NCBI GenBank assembly: GCA_031290985.1
Contig: JARLJW010000074.1
Coordinates: 1-57,875, forward strand
Direction of reading: 5' to 3'
Length of the DNA: 57,875 bases
DNA from: Verrucomicrobiia bacterium
Lineage (GTDB): Bacteria > Verrucomicrobiota > Verrucomicrobiia > Limisphaerales > UBA11358
The translations under genes were made by a program, and so were the position numbers. Below are positions 1-8,109 of this stretch, one piece after another. The notes under the pieces were generated by a model. It was given only the letters and a program-made list of their open reading frames with translations. It did not search any database and was not told the DNA's origin. The stretch's first letter is position 1. Each line of letters begins with the position of its first letter.

Positions 1-69
1 ATCAACCTGCTTGATGCGCCACCTTTCACCCAGTGCCAAAATCGAATGAAACATTTTCTCTGGAATCAT
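1..69 (-). CDS. Partial N-terminus, possible ISL3-like transposase
   Basis: An ATG at 67-69 on the minus strand opens a frame that runs without a stop for 23 codons to the window edge. The peptide starts MIPEKMFHSILALGERW and continues RIKQVD. This pattern (Met, Leu/Phe, a short helix, Leu-Gly-x-x-W, then Val-Asp) resembles the start of ISL3-family transposases. If so, an insertion sequence extends to the left of the window. The identification rests on very few residues, and another small protein is possible. Confidence 0.35.
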   Translation of the reverse strand, partial: MIPEKMFHSILALGERWRIKQVD

Positions 70-152
70 AAAGTCACCACTTTAACCGCCCCGCCTCAGC
101 TTTTTCAAACATTTTTACCCATTACAAACGTCGAAGAAGCAATATTATCGTC

Positions 153-365
153 TCACCCGATGCGCCAGACGATGCGTGCCTTGTTCAGATCGTAAGGCGA
201 CATCTCCATCTTCACGCGATCACCCACGGTGAGGCGCACGAACTTTTTTCGCATCTTGCCGGAAATGGTCGCCAGCACCTGATGCTTGTTGTCCAACTCC
301 ACGCGGAACATGGTTCCGGCCAGGACCGTCAGAATTCTTCCTTCGACTTCAATATGCTCTTCCAT
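153..365 (-). CDS. infA: Translation initiation factor IF-1
   Basis: This 70-residue protein is a single S1/OB-fold domain and has the usual IF-1 length. IF-1 binds the ribosomal A site during initiation. The sequence has the family hallmarks: VEGRILTVL near the start, the central FRVEL and [11 protein letters not shown] stretch, and the ending [14 protein letters not shown]-like ribosome-binding site lies just upstream of the ATG. The gene follows the RRM-protein gene on the same strand, separated by about 80 bases that contain a stem-loop, so both may be on one growth- or cold-related transcript (inference). Confidence 0.96.
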   Translation of the reverse strand: MEEHIEVEGRILTVLAGTMFRVELDNKHQVLATISGKMRKKFVRLTVGDRVKMEMSPYDLNKARIVWRIG

Positions 366-395
366 GCCTCAACCTCACAACTCTGAGAAATTGAC

Positions 396-429
396 GGCAG
401 GGCGACGCCCGAGCGGACGACGCCCTGCC
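396..429 (-). terminator. Stem-loop between RRM gene and infA
   Basis: A perfect 9-bp inverted repeat (GGCAGGGCG at 396-404 and CGCCCTGCC at 421-429) encloses a 16-base loop. It lies downstream of the RRM gene and upstream of infA on the minus strand. No strong T-run follows, so it could be an attenuating or RNA-stabilising hairpin or a dispersed repeat instead of a classical terminator. Confidence 0.4.
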
Positions 430-447
430 AGAGTGTTCCTCTAAATC

Positions 448-798
448 TTAGTACCGGTCGCGACCGCCACCACCGCCACCACTGCCGCCGCCACGGAAAT
501 CACGGCGCGGACCACGGTCTCCGCCGCCGCCGCCGCCGCGCGGACGCTCTTCTTTCGGGCGTGCGATGTTAACGGTCAAAGCGCGATTGTCCAGTTGGGC
601 ACCGTGCAGTGCTTCAATGGCTTTCTGCGCCTCTTCCGGCGTGGACATCGTCACGAACGCAAAACCGCGCGAACGGCCGCTCATGCGATCCATCATGATG
701 TTGGCTTCAACGACGGTTCCATGAGCGGCAAAGGCGTCCTGGAGGTCGTTCTCGGTGGTGTTGAAGGAGAGATTTCCTACAAACAGTTTGTTGCTCAT
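448..798 (-). CDS. Glycine-rich RRM RNA-binding protein
   Basis: The protein is 116 residues from the chosen start MSNKLFVGNLSF. The frame is open 19 codons further upstream, but the RRM begins directly at this Met. Residues about 3-80 form one RNA recognition motif with RNP2 (KLFVGNLSF) and RNP1 (RSRGFAFVTM). The tail is rich in Gly and Arg. This layout is typical of the small bacterial RRM proteins (Rbp type) of cyanobacteria and Verrucomicrobia, many of them cold-induced, which bind single-stranded RNA. The gene is divergent from the M20 peptidase across about 200 bases. Confidence 0.93.
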   Translation of the reverse strand: MSNKLFVGNLSFNTTENDLQDAFAAHGTVVEANIMMDRMSGRSRGFAFVTMSTPEEAQKAIEALHGAQLDNRALTVNIARPKEERPRGGGGGGDRGPRRDFRGGGSGGGGGGRDRY

Positions 799-1006
799 TT
801 TGGTATGCTGCTCAAGTAGCCTCTCTTCGGACTGTTCCCGACCGCCGGGTTTCAAATCTCACTTGAAGATTCACCATGTTCGGATAGATATAAGTACTCT
901 CACAGACAAAACCAGTCTAGCTAATCCGTTTTTTCTTGCAAGCCCATTTTCAGCCAGTGTTATCAATGTGATTGTGCTGCCGGCCAAATGCCGCTACCCT
1001 CCGCCC

Positions 1007-2377
1007 ATGCAAGCTGTCCTTACTTATCTGGCCCAAAATCAAACCCGCTTTCTCGCCGAATTCTGCGACTACCTCCGCTTCCCCAGCGTCTCCGCCCAGT
1101 CCGCCCACACCCCCGACCTGCTCGCCTGCGCCAACTGGCTGGCCGCACATTGCAAAAATATTGGGCTCGACGCCACCCTGCGCCCGACCAAGGGCCATCC
1201 GATCGTCGTCGCCAAGACGCCGCGCCTGAAAGCCAAAACCAAACGCCCGCACTTCATGGTCTACGGCCACTACGACGTCCAGCCGCCCGAGCCGCTCGAT
1301 CTTTGGAAGTCGCCGGCCTTCGAGCCGCGCATCGTCGGCCGTGAAATTTTCGCCCGGGGTTCAACCGATAACAAAGGCCAGAACTTCGCCCACCTCAAGG
1401 CCATCGAAGCCTATCTTAAAACCGGCACGCCCCTGCCCTGTGATCTGACCTTCGTCCTCGAAGGCGAGGAGGAAGTCGGCAGCAAAAGCCTTTCCACCTT
1501 CCTCACTAAAAATCGCCGCGAACTCGATTGTGAGGCCGTCATCATCTCGGATACCGGCATGCCCAGCCTCCAGCATCCCGCGCTCACCTACTCGCTTCGC
1601 GGCATCATCGCTTTTGAGATCACCCTGCACGGTCCCGCGCGCGATCTCCACTCCGGTGTCTTCGGCGGTGCGGTGGAAAACCCCGCCATGGCCCTCGCCA
1701 ATCTGCTGGCCCAGGTCCGCGATAAAAACGGCCGCATCAAGATTCCCGGTTTCTACGATGGCATTGTGCCCCTCTCCAAATTTGAGCGCGCCCAGGCCGC
1801 GCATTATCCGCTCAAGGACGCGCAGCTCAAAAAACTGCTCGGCTCGCCGCAGCTCTTCGGCGAACGCGGCTTCACCGCCACGGAACAACGCAGCGCCCGC
1901 CCGACATTTGAGATCAACGGCCTTACCAGCGGTTATCAAGGCGAAGGCAGCAAAACCATCGTGCCGTCGTGGGCCCGCGCCAAAATCACCTGCCGGCTCG
2001 TGCCGGCTCAAAATCCGGCGCACGTCCGCAAGGTCGTCTGCAGTTATTTGAAAAAGATTTGTCCGTCCACCGTCCGTATGGAAGTTAGCGCCGGTCACGG
2101 CGCCGAGGCCTACCTTGTATCGCCCACCGGCCGGCAAGCCCAGGCTGCCTTGCGCGCGTTGAAAAAAGCGTTCGGCCACGAGCCCATCCTCATGCGTGAA
2201 GGCGGCTCCATCCCCATCGTCAACCAGTTCAAAAAAATCCTGGGCGCCGACTCCCTGCTCCTTGGCCTTGGGCTGCCGGATGACAACGCCCATTCACCCA
2301 ACGAGAAGTTCCATCTCGACTGCTTTGAAAAAGGCCAGTTGATGAGCGCCCATCTCTGGCAGGAACTCGCCGGCTGA
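1007..2377 (+). CDS. M20 family metallo-dipeptidase
   Basis: The 456-residue protein has the usual length of M20 dipeptidases (carnosinase/CNDP-like). I chose the start at MQAVLTYLAQNQTRF because homologues begin this way and the preceding in-frame codons look like non-coding sequence. The metal and catalytic motifs are visible: GHYDVQP (His ligand and Asp), RGSTDNKGQ (bridging Asp), LEGEEEVGS (catalytic Glu pair) and a C-terminal AHSPNEKF (His ligand). The dimerisation domain falls in the middle. No signal peptide is seen, so a cytosolic role in peptide turnover is likely. Confidence 0.92.
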   Translation: MQAVLTYLAQNQTRFLAEFCDYLRFPSVSAQSAHTPDLLACANWLAAHCKNIGLDATLRPTKGHPIVVAKTPRLKAKTKRPHFMVYGHYDVQPPEPLDLWKSPAFEPRIVGREIFARGSTDNKGQNFAHLKAIEAYLKTGTPLPCDLTFVLEGEEEVGSKSLSTFLTKNRRELDCEAVIISDTGMPSLQHPALTYSLRGIIAFEITLHGPARDLHSGVFGGAVENPAMALANLLAQVRDKNGRIKIPGFYDGIVPLSKFERAQAAHYPLKDAQLKKLLGSPQLFGERGFTATEQRSARPTFEINGLTSGYQGEGSKTIVPSWARAKITCRLVPAQNPAHVRKVVCSYLKKICPSTVRMEVSAGHGAEAYLVSPTGRQAQAALRALKKAFGHEPILMREGGSIPIVNQFKKILGADSLLLGLGLPDDNAHSPNEKFHLDCFEKGQLMSAHLWQELAG

Positions 2378-2455
2378 AGCATCGCTTCTTTCACCTAATG
2401 AACGCTTTTGCTCCTTCGGTGTCTTGTAGCAGTTAAACTTAACATTGGCACGGCG

Positions 2456-2572
2456 GCGGGTAGGGCGGGCCAGTCCTCTGCCCGCCGCGATTGCTAACGC
2501 GTGCTGTTTCACCGCGACAGGCACAGGAGTGACGCGCTGTGCGTGCGCCAATAATGCCAAAAACTGCTATAG
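2456..2572. repeat. Dispersed intergenic repeat, copy A
   Basis: This stretch matches 21723-21830 over its whole length with small gaps. Shared blocks include GCGGGTAGGG, ATTGCTAACGC, TCACCGCGA, AGTGACGCGC and AACTGC-ATAG. It fills most of the gap between the M20 peptidase and maf. The 5' part (GGTAGGGCG and GCGCGCC-like runs) is related to the shorter repeats at 3333 and 5095. No protein is encoded. Confidence 0.75.
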
Positions 2573-2624
2573 TTTTAAAAAACACCCTTGCTTGGTCCCC
2601 TCTCCTTTCCGGGGGGTGCCAGCG

Positions 2625-3197
2625 TCACCGGTTCCACGTCTGCAATTCCACCCCCAGCCGTTCCACCGGCAACCCCACCACATTGCTGAACGAACCCGCG
2701 ATCTCCGCGACGATGAGTTCGCCGCGCTCCTGGATTGCGTACGCGCCCGCCTTGTCCAGCGGGTTGATCTTGCTGATGTAGTTTTTGATCTGCCCCCGGT
2801 TCAGCGGATGAAACAACACGTCCGTGCTGACCGCAAAAATCTTTTCCTGATGATGCCGCAGATGCATGAGGCACACGCCCGTGACCACCTGGTGCGTCCT
2901 CCCCGACAACTGCCGCAACATCCGTTCCGCGTCGGCGCGGCTGCGTGGCTTGCCGAAAATTTCCGTGCCCATGAACACCAGGGTGTCCGCACCCATGACG
3001 AGCGAGTCGGGATGATGTTTGGCCACCGCGCGCGCCTTCCGGTGGGCGTTGAGCTGACAGACCTCCAGCGGGGTCAGGTAATCATGCGCCACCTCCTGCG
3101 CATCGCTCGCCACCACCGTGAACTTCACCGGCAGCAGCGACAACAGTTCCGCCCGCCGGGGCGAAGTTGAAGCCAGGATGAATGGCGGCAGTTTCAC
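2625..3197 (-). CDS. maf: Maf-like nucleotide pyrophosphatase
   Basis: The protein has 190 residues and starts at a GTG. It begins KLPPFILASTSPRRAELL, the signature substrate loop of Maf proteins. It also has GADTLVF and the KPRSRADAERML region typical of the family. Maf enzymes hydrolyse non-canonical or modified nucleoside triphosphates (such as dTTP/UTP or m7GTP) to the monophosphate and pyrophosphate, and they affect septum formation. The gene is convergent with the upstream M20 peptidase and divergent from aroK. Confidence 0.94.
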   Translation of the reverse strand: MKLPPFILASTSPRRAELLSLLPVKFTVVASDAQEVAHDYLTPLEVCQLNAHRKARAVAKHHPDSLVMGADTLVFMGTEIFGKPRSRADAERMLRQLSGRTHQVVTGVCLMHLRHHQEKIFAVSTDVLFHPLNRGQIKNYISKINPLDKAGAYAIQERGELIVAEIAGSFSNVVGLPVERLGVELQTWNR

Positions 3198-3332
3198 GCC
3201 CCCATTCTACCCCAGCCCGCGCTTCTGTCGAGCGCCTGATATTTCACCTCGTCCGGAGCGCGGCCGTATCTCGCGCAGCGGGATCAGCCGCAGTCTTTGC
3301 AAGCTCACCGACAGCATGCAAATTACCCGCGA

Positions 3333-3362
3333 TGGTAGGGCGCGTCGCTCCGCGCGCGCCGC
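3333..3362. repeat. Short GC-rich repeat, exact copy 1
   Basis: This 30-base segment (starting TGGTAGGGCGCGTCGCTCC) is identical to 5095-5124. It ends in a run of alternating GC. It lies in the 270-base gap between maf and aroK, which otherwise shows only a weak AT-richer stretch just before aroK. Confidence 0.85.
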
Positions 3363-3470
3363 GGTTGTAATAAACCCGCCCTGAATGCAGAACCCCTGCT
3401 GTTACCTTCACGTTCTCCATTCTCAAATTGAATGCTTGAATCCTCAAACCGTAAACTCGAAACTCACCCG

Positions 3471-3998
3471 ATGCACAGCGGCCGCCACATCGTCAACCTC
3501 GCGCTCATCGGTTTCATGGGCACGGGCAAGACTTCCGTGGGCAAGCTGGTCGCCGAGCAGCTCCACTTCGACTTCCTCGACACCGATGAGATGATCCACC
3601 AGCGCACCGGCCGGACCATCGCGGACATTTTTGCCAAGGACGGCGAGCCCGCCTTCCGCGCGATGGAGCATCAGGTCGTCACCGAGATTTGCCAGCGCAA
3701 AAAGACCGTCATCTCCACCGGCGGCGGCCTGCCGACCAATCCCAAAAATCTGGAACTGCTCAAAAGCCGCGCGCTCGTCGTGTGCCTCTGGTCCTCGCCG
3801 GAGAAGATCTGGGAACGCGTCCGCCACCAGTCCCATCGCCCCCTGCTCCACGACCCCAGCCCGCAGCAGAAAATCAAGGACCTCCTCGCCGCCCGCGAAT
3901 CGTTTTACAAGCAGGCCGATGTCCTGATCAACACCGACACCCGTTCCCTGCGCGAAGTTGCCGTGCAGGTCGCCCTGCAATTCAAGCTTGGTTCGTAG
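3471..3998 (+). CDS. aroK: Shikimate kinase
   Basis: The protein is 175 residues from the start MHSGRHIVNLALIGFM; the frame is open 13 codons further upstream without homology. It has a Walker A motif (GFMGTGKTSVGK), the shikimate-binding DTDEMIHQRTG segment, the STGGGLPTNP glycine motif and the RPLL lid. It phosphorylates shikimate at the 3-OH with ATP in aromatic amino acid synthesis. Only 2 bases separate it from queG, so the two genes are probably co-transcribed. Confidence 0.95.
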   Translation: MHSGRHIVNLALIGFMGTGKTSVGKLVAEQLHFDFLDTDEMIHQRTGRTIADIFAKDGEPAFRAMEHQVVTEICQRKKTVISTGGGLPTNPKNLELLKSRALVVCLWSSPEKIWERVRHQSHRPLLHDPSPQQKIKDLLAARESFYKQADVLINTDTRSLREVAVQVALQFKLGS

Positions 3999-4000
3999 CA

Positions 4001-5038
4001 ATGAAGGAACGCCTTCGCCAGCGCGCTTTGGAACTCGGCTTCGACGACTGCCGCTTCACTACCGCCGCCGCGCCCGCCAGCTCCGGCTCGTTTCAAAAAT
4101 GGATCGCTGAAAAACAATTTGGTGAAATGCAATGGCTGGAACGCAACGCCGAAAAACGCGTTGAACCCCAAAAAGTCCTGCCCGGAGCCAAAAGCGTCAT
4201 CTGCCTCGCCGCGAGCTACGCTTCCAATCGGAGCGCGGGCGGCCTGCCTGCAGGTTCACGTCCATCTGGCCTCGTCGCCCGCTACGCCCAATTCGCCGAC
4301 TACCACGACATCCTCGGCGAAAAACTTAAACTGCTGTCAAAATACACCGACGACCTCGGCGGCCCAAGCACCCGCTCGCTCTGGTATGTGGACACTGGTC
4401 CCATCTTGGAGCGCGACCTCGCCCAACGCGCCGGCATCGGCTTCACCGGCAAGCACACCAACCTTATCAGCCGTCGCCTCGGCAACTGGATCTTCCTTTC
4501 CGAAATCCTGACCACCCTCGAACTGGAACCCGACGCACCGGAACAAAATCACTGCGGCAAATGCACGCGCTGCCTCGCCGCCTGCCCCACGAACGCCATC
4601 ACCGCCCCGTTCCAACTCGACGCGCGCAAATGCATCTCGTATCTCACCATCGAACTTAAAGGGGCTATCCCGGTGGGACTTCGCCCTTACATCGGCAACC
4701 GTATTTACGGCTGCGACGATTGCCTCGCCGTTTGCCCCTGGAACAAGTTTGCCCGCGAAGGTGCCTTGATGAAACCGCATGCCCGGAAAGATTTGGATCA
4801 GCCAGCCCTGGTCGAACTGCTCTCCCTCGATGACGCCGCCTTCAAATCACGCTTCCAAGGCTCGCCCATTTTGCGGACCAAACGACGCGGCCTGTTGCGA
4901 AACGTCTGCGTGGCCCTGGGAAATACCGGCGATGAATCCGTCATGCCAGACTTGCAAAAAGCTGCGGTTGACCACGAACCCTTGGTCGCCGAACACGCCC
5001 GCTGGGCGCTGGACCAGATCGCCACGCGAAGGAAATGA
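4001..5038 (+). CDS. queG: Epoxyqueuosine reductase QueG
   Basis: The protein is 345 residues from the ATG two bases after aroK. It performs the last step of queuosine synthesis, the cobalamin-dependent reduction of epoxyqueuosine in tRNA. It has the N-terminal DUF1730/cobalamin region, two 4Fe-4S motifs (CGKCTRCLAACPTNAI and, after ISYLTIE, YGCDDCLAVCPWNKF), and a C-terminal HEAT-like helical tail. Another queuosine gene, queD, lies at 29.6 kb. Length and motifs match the family. Confidence 0.95.
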   Translation: MKERLRQRALELGFDDCRFTTAAAPASSGSFQKWIAEKQFGEMQWLERNAEKRVEPQKVLPGAKSVICLAASYASNRSAGGLPAGSRPSGLVARYAQFADYHDILGEKLKLLSKYTDDLGGPSTRSLWYVDTGPILERDLAQRAGIGFTGKHTNLISRRLGNWIFLSEILTTLELEPDAPEQNHCGKCTRCLAACPTNAITAPFQLDARKCISYLTIELKGAIPVGLRPYIGNRIYGCDDCLAVCPWNKFAREGALMKPHARKDLDQPALVELLSLDDAAFKSRFQGSPILRTKRRGLLRNVCVALGNTGDESVMPDLQKAAVDHEPLVAEHARWALDQIATRRK

Positions 5039-5094
5039 TCATTTCCGATCTCAGAACTTATCTAAAAGCAAAACATCCTCGCTACGCCCATGGC

Positions 5095-5124
5095 TGGTAG
5101 GGCGCGTCGCTCCGCGCGCGCCGC
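5095..5124. repeat. Short GC-rich repeat, exact copy 2
   Basis: This is identical over 30 bases to 3333-3362. A degenerate relative (CTCCGCGCGCGCCGCGACTG) occurs near 57390. It sits between the convergent queG and cytochrome c genes. Confidence 0.85.
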
Positions 5125-5189
5125 TATTGCCAACAGACGCACCCTTTATTTCACCAATGTATATTTTCAGAGACGTTGAGTGTGTCTCT

Positions 5190-5208
5190 CCCTCTCATTG
5201 GAAGAGGG
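5190..5208. terminator. Stem-loop between convergent genes
   Basis: CCCTCT at 5190-5195 pairs with AGAGGG at 5203-5208, and a GGGTCGGAGTGAGG tail follows. This resembles a widespread REP-like element whose arms read CCCTCTCC and GGAGAGGG. It lies where transcription from queG and from the respiratory operon converges, so it may end both transcripts. A similar, degraded copy occurs near 57563-57606. Confidence 0.4.
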
Positions 5209-5291
5209 GGTCGGAGTGAGGACGGTAGTTCCACTAACTTTGCCTGCAGTTGAATTATTTCCCAAAGACATTATCGAATCCAAAACCGTTT

Positions 5292-5894
5292 TTACTCCGG
5301 GATCGCCATCAGCTTGTCGCCAGCAATGGCTGTCGGCGTCTTGATCTCCGCTCGGATCGTCTTGATGTCATCCGCCGTGACTTCGCCGCCCTTGTTGCCC
5401 CACGAATTGCGCATATAGGTCAGAACCGCCGCAAGATCCGCATCCGGCAAAGCCGCCCCCATCGGGGCCATGTTAAAATTCCAGTCCTGGCTCTTGATCT
5501 TGATCGGACCCGCCAAACCTTCCAACGGAATCATCGCCAAGCGGTGAAAGCCCTTCGCGATCACGATTTCCGAGCCCGCCAGCGGCGGGGCCTGGCCGGG
5601 CTTGCCCGCGCCGTCGGTGCCGTGGCAGGAACCGCAAAACATTTCGTAATTGCGTTTGCCCGCCGCCATCGCCGCCGCTGCGCCGGACTTTGGCTGGGCG
5701 TTGTCCAGTTGCTCGGCCGAGGCGTAAGGCGCGTACACCTTCGCATCGAACCAGCCACTGTGACGGTCAAAGAACACCAGGCCGAGGAACAATAGCAGCA
5801 GCGTCACCACGATGATCCACATCGGCACGGTCGAACGCGTCGCCGTCGGCTCGGCGTTTGTCGGAACAGAACAAGATTTGGGTTCGTCGCTCAT
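5292..5894 (-). CDS. Membrane-anchored monohaem cytochrome c
   Basis: The protein has 200 residues. A single membrane segment lies at about residues 25-42 (WIIVVTLLLLFLGLVFF). A periplasmic class I cytochrome c domain follows, with the haem motif CGSCH (residues 87-91) and a likely Met ligand in the MAPMG region. It is the last gene of the alternative complex III operon and its ATG overlaps the stop of the CcoO-like gene. By position it resembles the CcoP electron-entry subunit but has only one haem. It probably passes electrons within or out of the complex (inference). Confidence 0.88.
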   Translation of the reverse strand: MSDEPKSCSVPTNAEPTATRSTVPMWIIVVTLLLLFLGLVFFDRHSGWFDAKVYAPYASAEQLDNAQPKSGAAAAMAAGKRNYEMFCGSCHGTDGAGKPGQAPPLAGSEIVIAKGFHRLAMIPLEGLAGPIKIKSQDWNFNMAPMGAALPDADLAAVLTYMRNSWGNKGGEVTADDIKTIRAEIKTPTAIAGDKLMAIPE

Positions 5895-6700
5895 GGTTTC
5901 GCGGTGGTCACGGGCGTGAACGGCGCTTCATACAACGGCACATCCGCGCGCAGGCTCAAAAGATAGGCCACCAGTTCCTTCGCTTCCGGCTTCGGCACCA
6001 CTTCGTAACCGTCGGCCGGCGCAAATTCTTTCGGCAGGTTCAGCAACGCATCTGCGGACGGCTTGGCCCCCGCCTTGCGGACTTCAAACAAAAACTTGAA
6101 CGACGGCATCCGCGACCCGCTTACGATGCCCGGCGCGTAAAGATGGTTCAGGTGCCAGTTTGCGTCCGCCAGCCGCCCGCCGACATTCGCCAGGTCAGGA
6201 CCGGCGCGCAGGTTGCCGAGTTGCACCGGCGCGTCATAAAGATAATCCGCCGCCACGCTGTGGCGCACGCCCCAGCCGCGCTTGATGTCGGTGCCGGTGG
6301 CGGAGAGATGCGTTTCCACCTTGCCGCCCAGATCGGTGATCTTGCCCGCCGCCGCATCTGCCTCTTCCTTGTCCAAATCATTCAATTTGAGCGTGGCCAG
6401 CACATTGCTGACCGCTGTGGCCACCGCCGGGGTTTTCCCCGGACTGGTCAAAACCACGTCAAACGAAACGCCATCTTGCCGCATCTGCTCCGTATGGCAG
6501 GCCGCGCAACCATTGGCGCGGTAAACCTGCATCCCCAGCGTCGCTTCACCCGTGCGCTGTTGCGGCCAGAGGTCACCAGAAACCAGCACGGTCGTCTGCT
6601 TCGCTGTGCCCAGTTGCAGCGTCGGCCCGACCACCAGGCCCACCCACGATCCACCCAGCGCGATCACGACGGCAAAGAAAACTCCAAATCCGCTCTTCAT
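5891..6700 (-). CDS. CcoO-like cytochrome c (cbb3 subunit II homologue)
   Basis: The protein has 269 residues with an N-terminal membrane anchor (residues 5-27). The haem motif CAACH is at 65-69. The CcoO-specific stretch GPDLANVGGR...WHLNHLYAPG is followed by RMPSF, whose Met198 is the probable sixth haem ligand. Compared with typical CcoO there is an insertion of about 60 residues between the haem motif and the GPDL motif. The gene is coupled by ATGA overlaps to the CcoN-like gene upstream and the cytochrome c downstream. Haem binding looks intact, unlike in the partner subunit. Confidence 0.9.
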   Translation of the reverse strand: MKSGFGVFFAVVIALGGSWVGLVVGPTLQLGTAKQTTVLVSGDLWPQQRTGEATLGMQVYRANGCAACHTEQMRQDGVSFDVVLTSPGKTPAVATAVSNVLATLKLNDLDKEEADAAAGKITDLGGKVETHLSATGTDIKRGWGVRHSVAADYLYDAPVQLGNLRAGPDLANVGGRLADANWHLNHLYAPGIVSGSRMPSFKFLFEVRKAGAKPSADALLNLPKEFAPADGYEVVPKPEAKELVAYLLSLRADVPLYEAPFTPVTTAKP

Positions 6701-8109
6701 GACTTCACCTCAGAGCTTTCCAGCGGAGCGGTCACCGCGGCATACGCCGATTTGGCCAGCGCGATTTTCCATTTGAAGGTCATCACAAGAATATTCACCA
6801 GCAGCAGCACGGCGCCGGCCAGCAAAAGCATCAAACCGCTCGTGCAGATCATCAGCGGAACTTTCGCCGCCGCCGGGTCATAAACCGCATTGCCCTGCAT
6901 CACCCCGGCAACCGCCAGCGGGATGATGTAAAGCGCCAGCCCGGCAAAAGAGAGCCAGAATTGTACTTGCACAAATTTTTTGAATGGCAGTTCCGTGCTC
7001 ATGATCTGCGGCAGGATGTCATGGATTGCGCCGCACAGGATCAGCCCGACGAAACCAAGGATCTGCAATTGCACCTGCGCCTGGCCGAACCATGTGAATT
7101 CCAGAACGCTGCCGTGTTTCGGACATGCCTGCACCACCAGCATCAGCGCGGATATCAGGAACATCACCGTGCCGAAGCGCATATAGCAGAATATCCCCCC
7201 AAACGAGGCAACCTTCGCGCCCCACAACGTCTTCACCAACACCACCGCCACGGCGATGATGGGAATGATCAGCATGTACGACGCCAACGCGCTCGTCGTC
7301 GGCAACCACGCCGGCACCGGCGCACCGGCGGGAATTCCAATCCACGTTCCGAACAGGATCAAGGTCCAGAACGCAAACAGCGCATAAAACCGGCTTTTCA
7401 ACGGCTGCCCAGAAATCTTCGGAATGAAATAAAACGCGGTGCCGAGCCCCACCAGCGCCAACCAGACAAAGACCAAGTTGTCAGCATACCACCAGTTGAT
7501 CACGCCCTGCGCCACGCCGCGCACTGGATGGTTGGAGCCGAGGAAAAGGTTGGACGTCGAATAGATCCACGGAAACCACAGCAACGCCGCCAGCAGGAAC
7601 CAGTGCGAGGGATACAACTCGCGTTCCTGCCGCTGGCCAAACGTCGCCACGGCCGAGATGGCTACGAGCACGAAGGAAACGCCCAGCAGCGCCGCCGCCG
7701 CCCGGGGAAATTCCAGCCACGTGTAACCGGAACTGCCGCCTCCGAAAATTGTTGCCACACCGACGAACACGCCCAGATGCCACAGGTTCGCCGCCGCGAC
7801 CGGCACGATCGGCAGCACCAGCTCCGCCTGGCTCAACCGCGCAAAGATCCACAGAATCACGCCCAACGCGGCGGGGATCGCAAAACCATAGACCAGCAGA
7901 TTGTTGGCGGCCGCCAGCGTGTGACCGTAGGTCAGGCACGGGCAATACGCCAGGATCTCGGGATTATGAAACGTCAGCGACGCGATCAGCGCGAATGCGA
8001 GTCCAAGGACAAGCCAGAGCGCCGCGCCGCCAAAGAGCGCGAGCAACGGCACACGGCACGAAGCATCGATCTTTGCGGAGCAAACTTGATTGGTATCAGC
8101 CGGGTTCAT
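6697..8109 (-). CDS. cbb3-type subunit I homologue lacking catalytic metal ligands
   Basis: The 470-residue, roughly 12-helix membrane protein aligns with CcoN. Recognisable anchors are YGHTLAAANNLLVYG (His63, low-spin haem side), WFLLAALLWFPW, INWWYADN and FYFIPK, and the helix ending LQILGFVGLILCG. The active-site residues are gone. WYGHN (CuB His) reads WYADN at 207-211. The PHH CuB pair is replaced by GIPAGAP around 258-264. The His-x-His ligands of haem b3 and haem b read Gln345-Val-Gln347. The frame is intact and coupled by ATGA overlaps on both sides, so this is not a decaying pseudogene. It should be unable to reduce oxygen. A structural or electron-transfer role with alternative complex III is inferred. 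Confidence 0.88.
   Translation of the reverse strand: MNPADTNQVCSAKIDASCRVPLLALFGGAALWLVLGLAFALIASLTFHNPEILAYCPCLTYGHTLAAANNLLVYGFAIPAALGVILWIFARLSQAELVLPIVPVAAANLWHLGVFVGVATIFGGGSSGYTWLEFPRAAAALLGVSFVLVAISAVATFGQRQERELYPSHWFLLAALLWFPWIYSTSNLFLGSNHPVRGVAQGVINWWYADNLVFVWLALVGLGTAFYFIPKISGQPLKSRFYALFAFWTLILFGTWIGIPAGAPVPAWLPTTSALASYMLIIPIIAVAVVLVKTLWGAKVASFGGIFCYMRFGTVMFLISALMLVVQACPKHGSVLEFTWFGQAQVQLQILGFVGLILCGAIHDILPQIMSTELPFKKFVQVQFWLSFAGLALYIIPLAVAGVMQGNAVYDPAAAKVPLMICTSGLMLLLAGAVLLLVNILVMTFKWKIALAKSAYAAVTAPLESSEVKS

Noticed and set aside
1361..2293. 310-codon minus-strand frame opposite the M20 peptidase
   Set aside because: All M20 motifs are on the plus strand; the antisense frame has none.
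6697..8109. Reading the CcoN-like gene as a pseudogene
   Set aside because: It has full length, no frameshift or stop, and overlaps both neighbours by ATGA, so it is under selection despite lost ligands.
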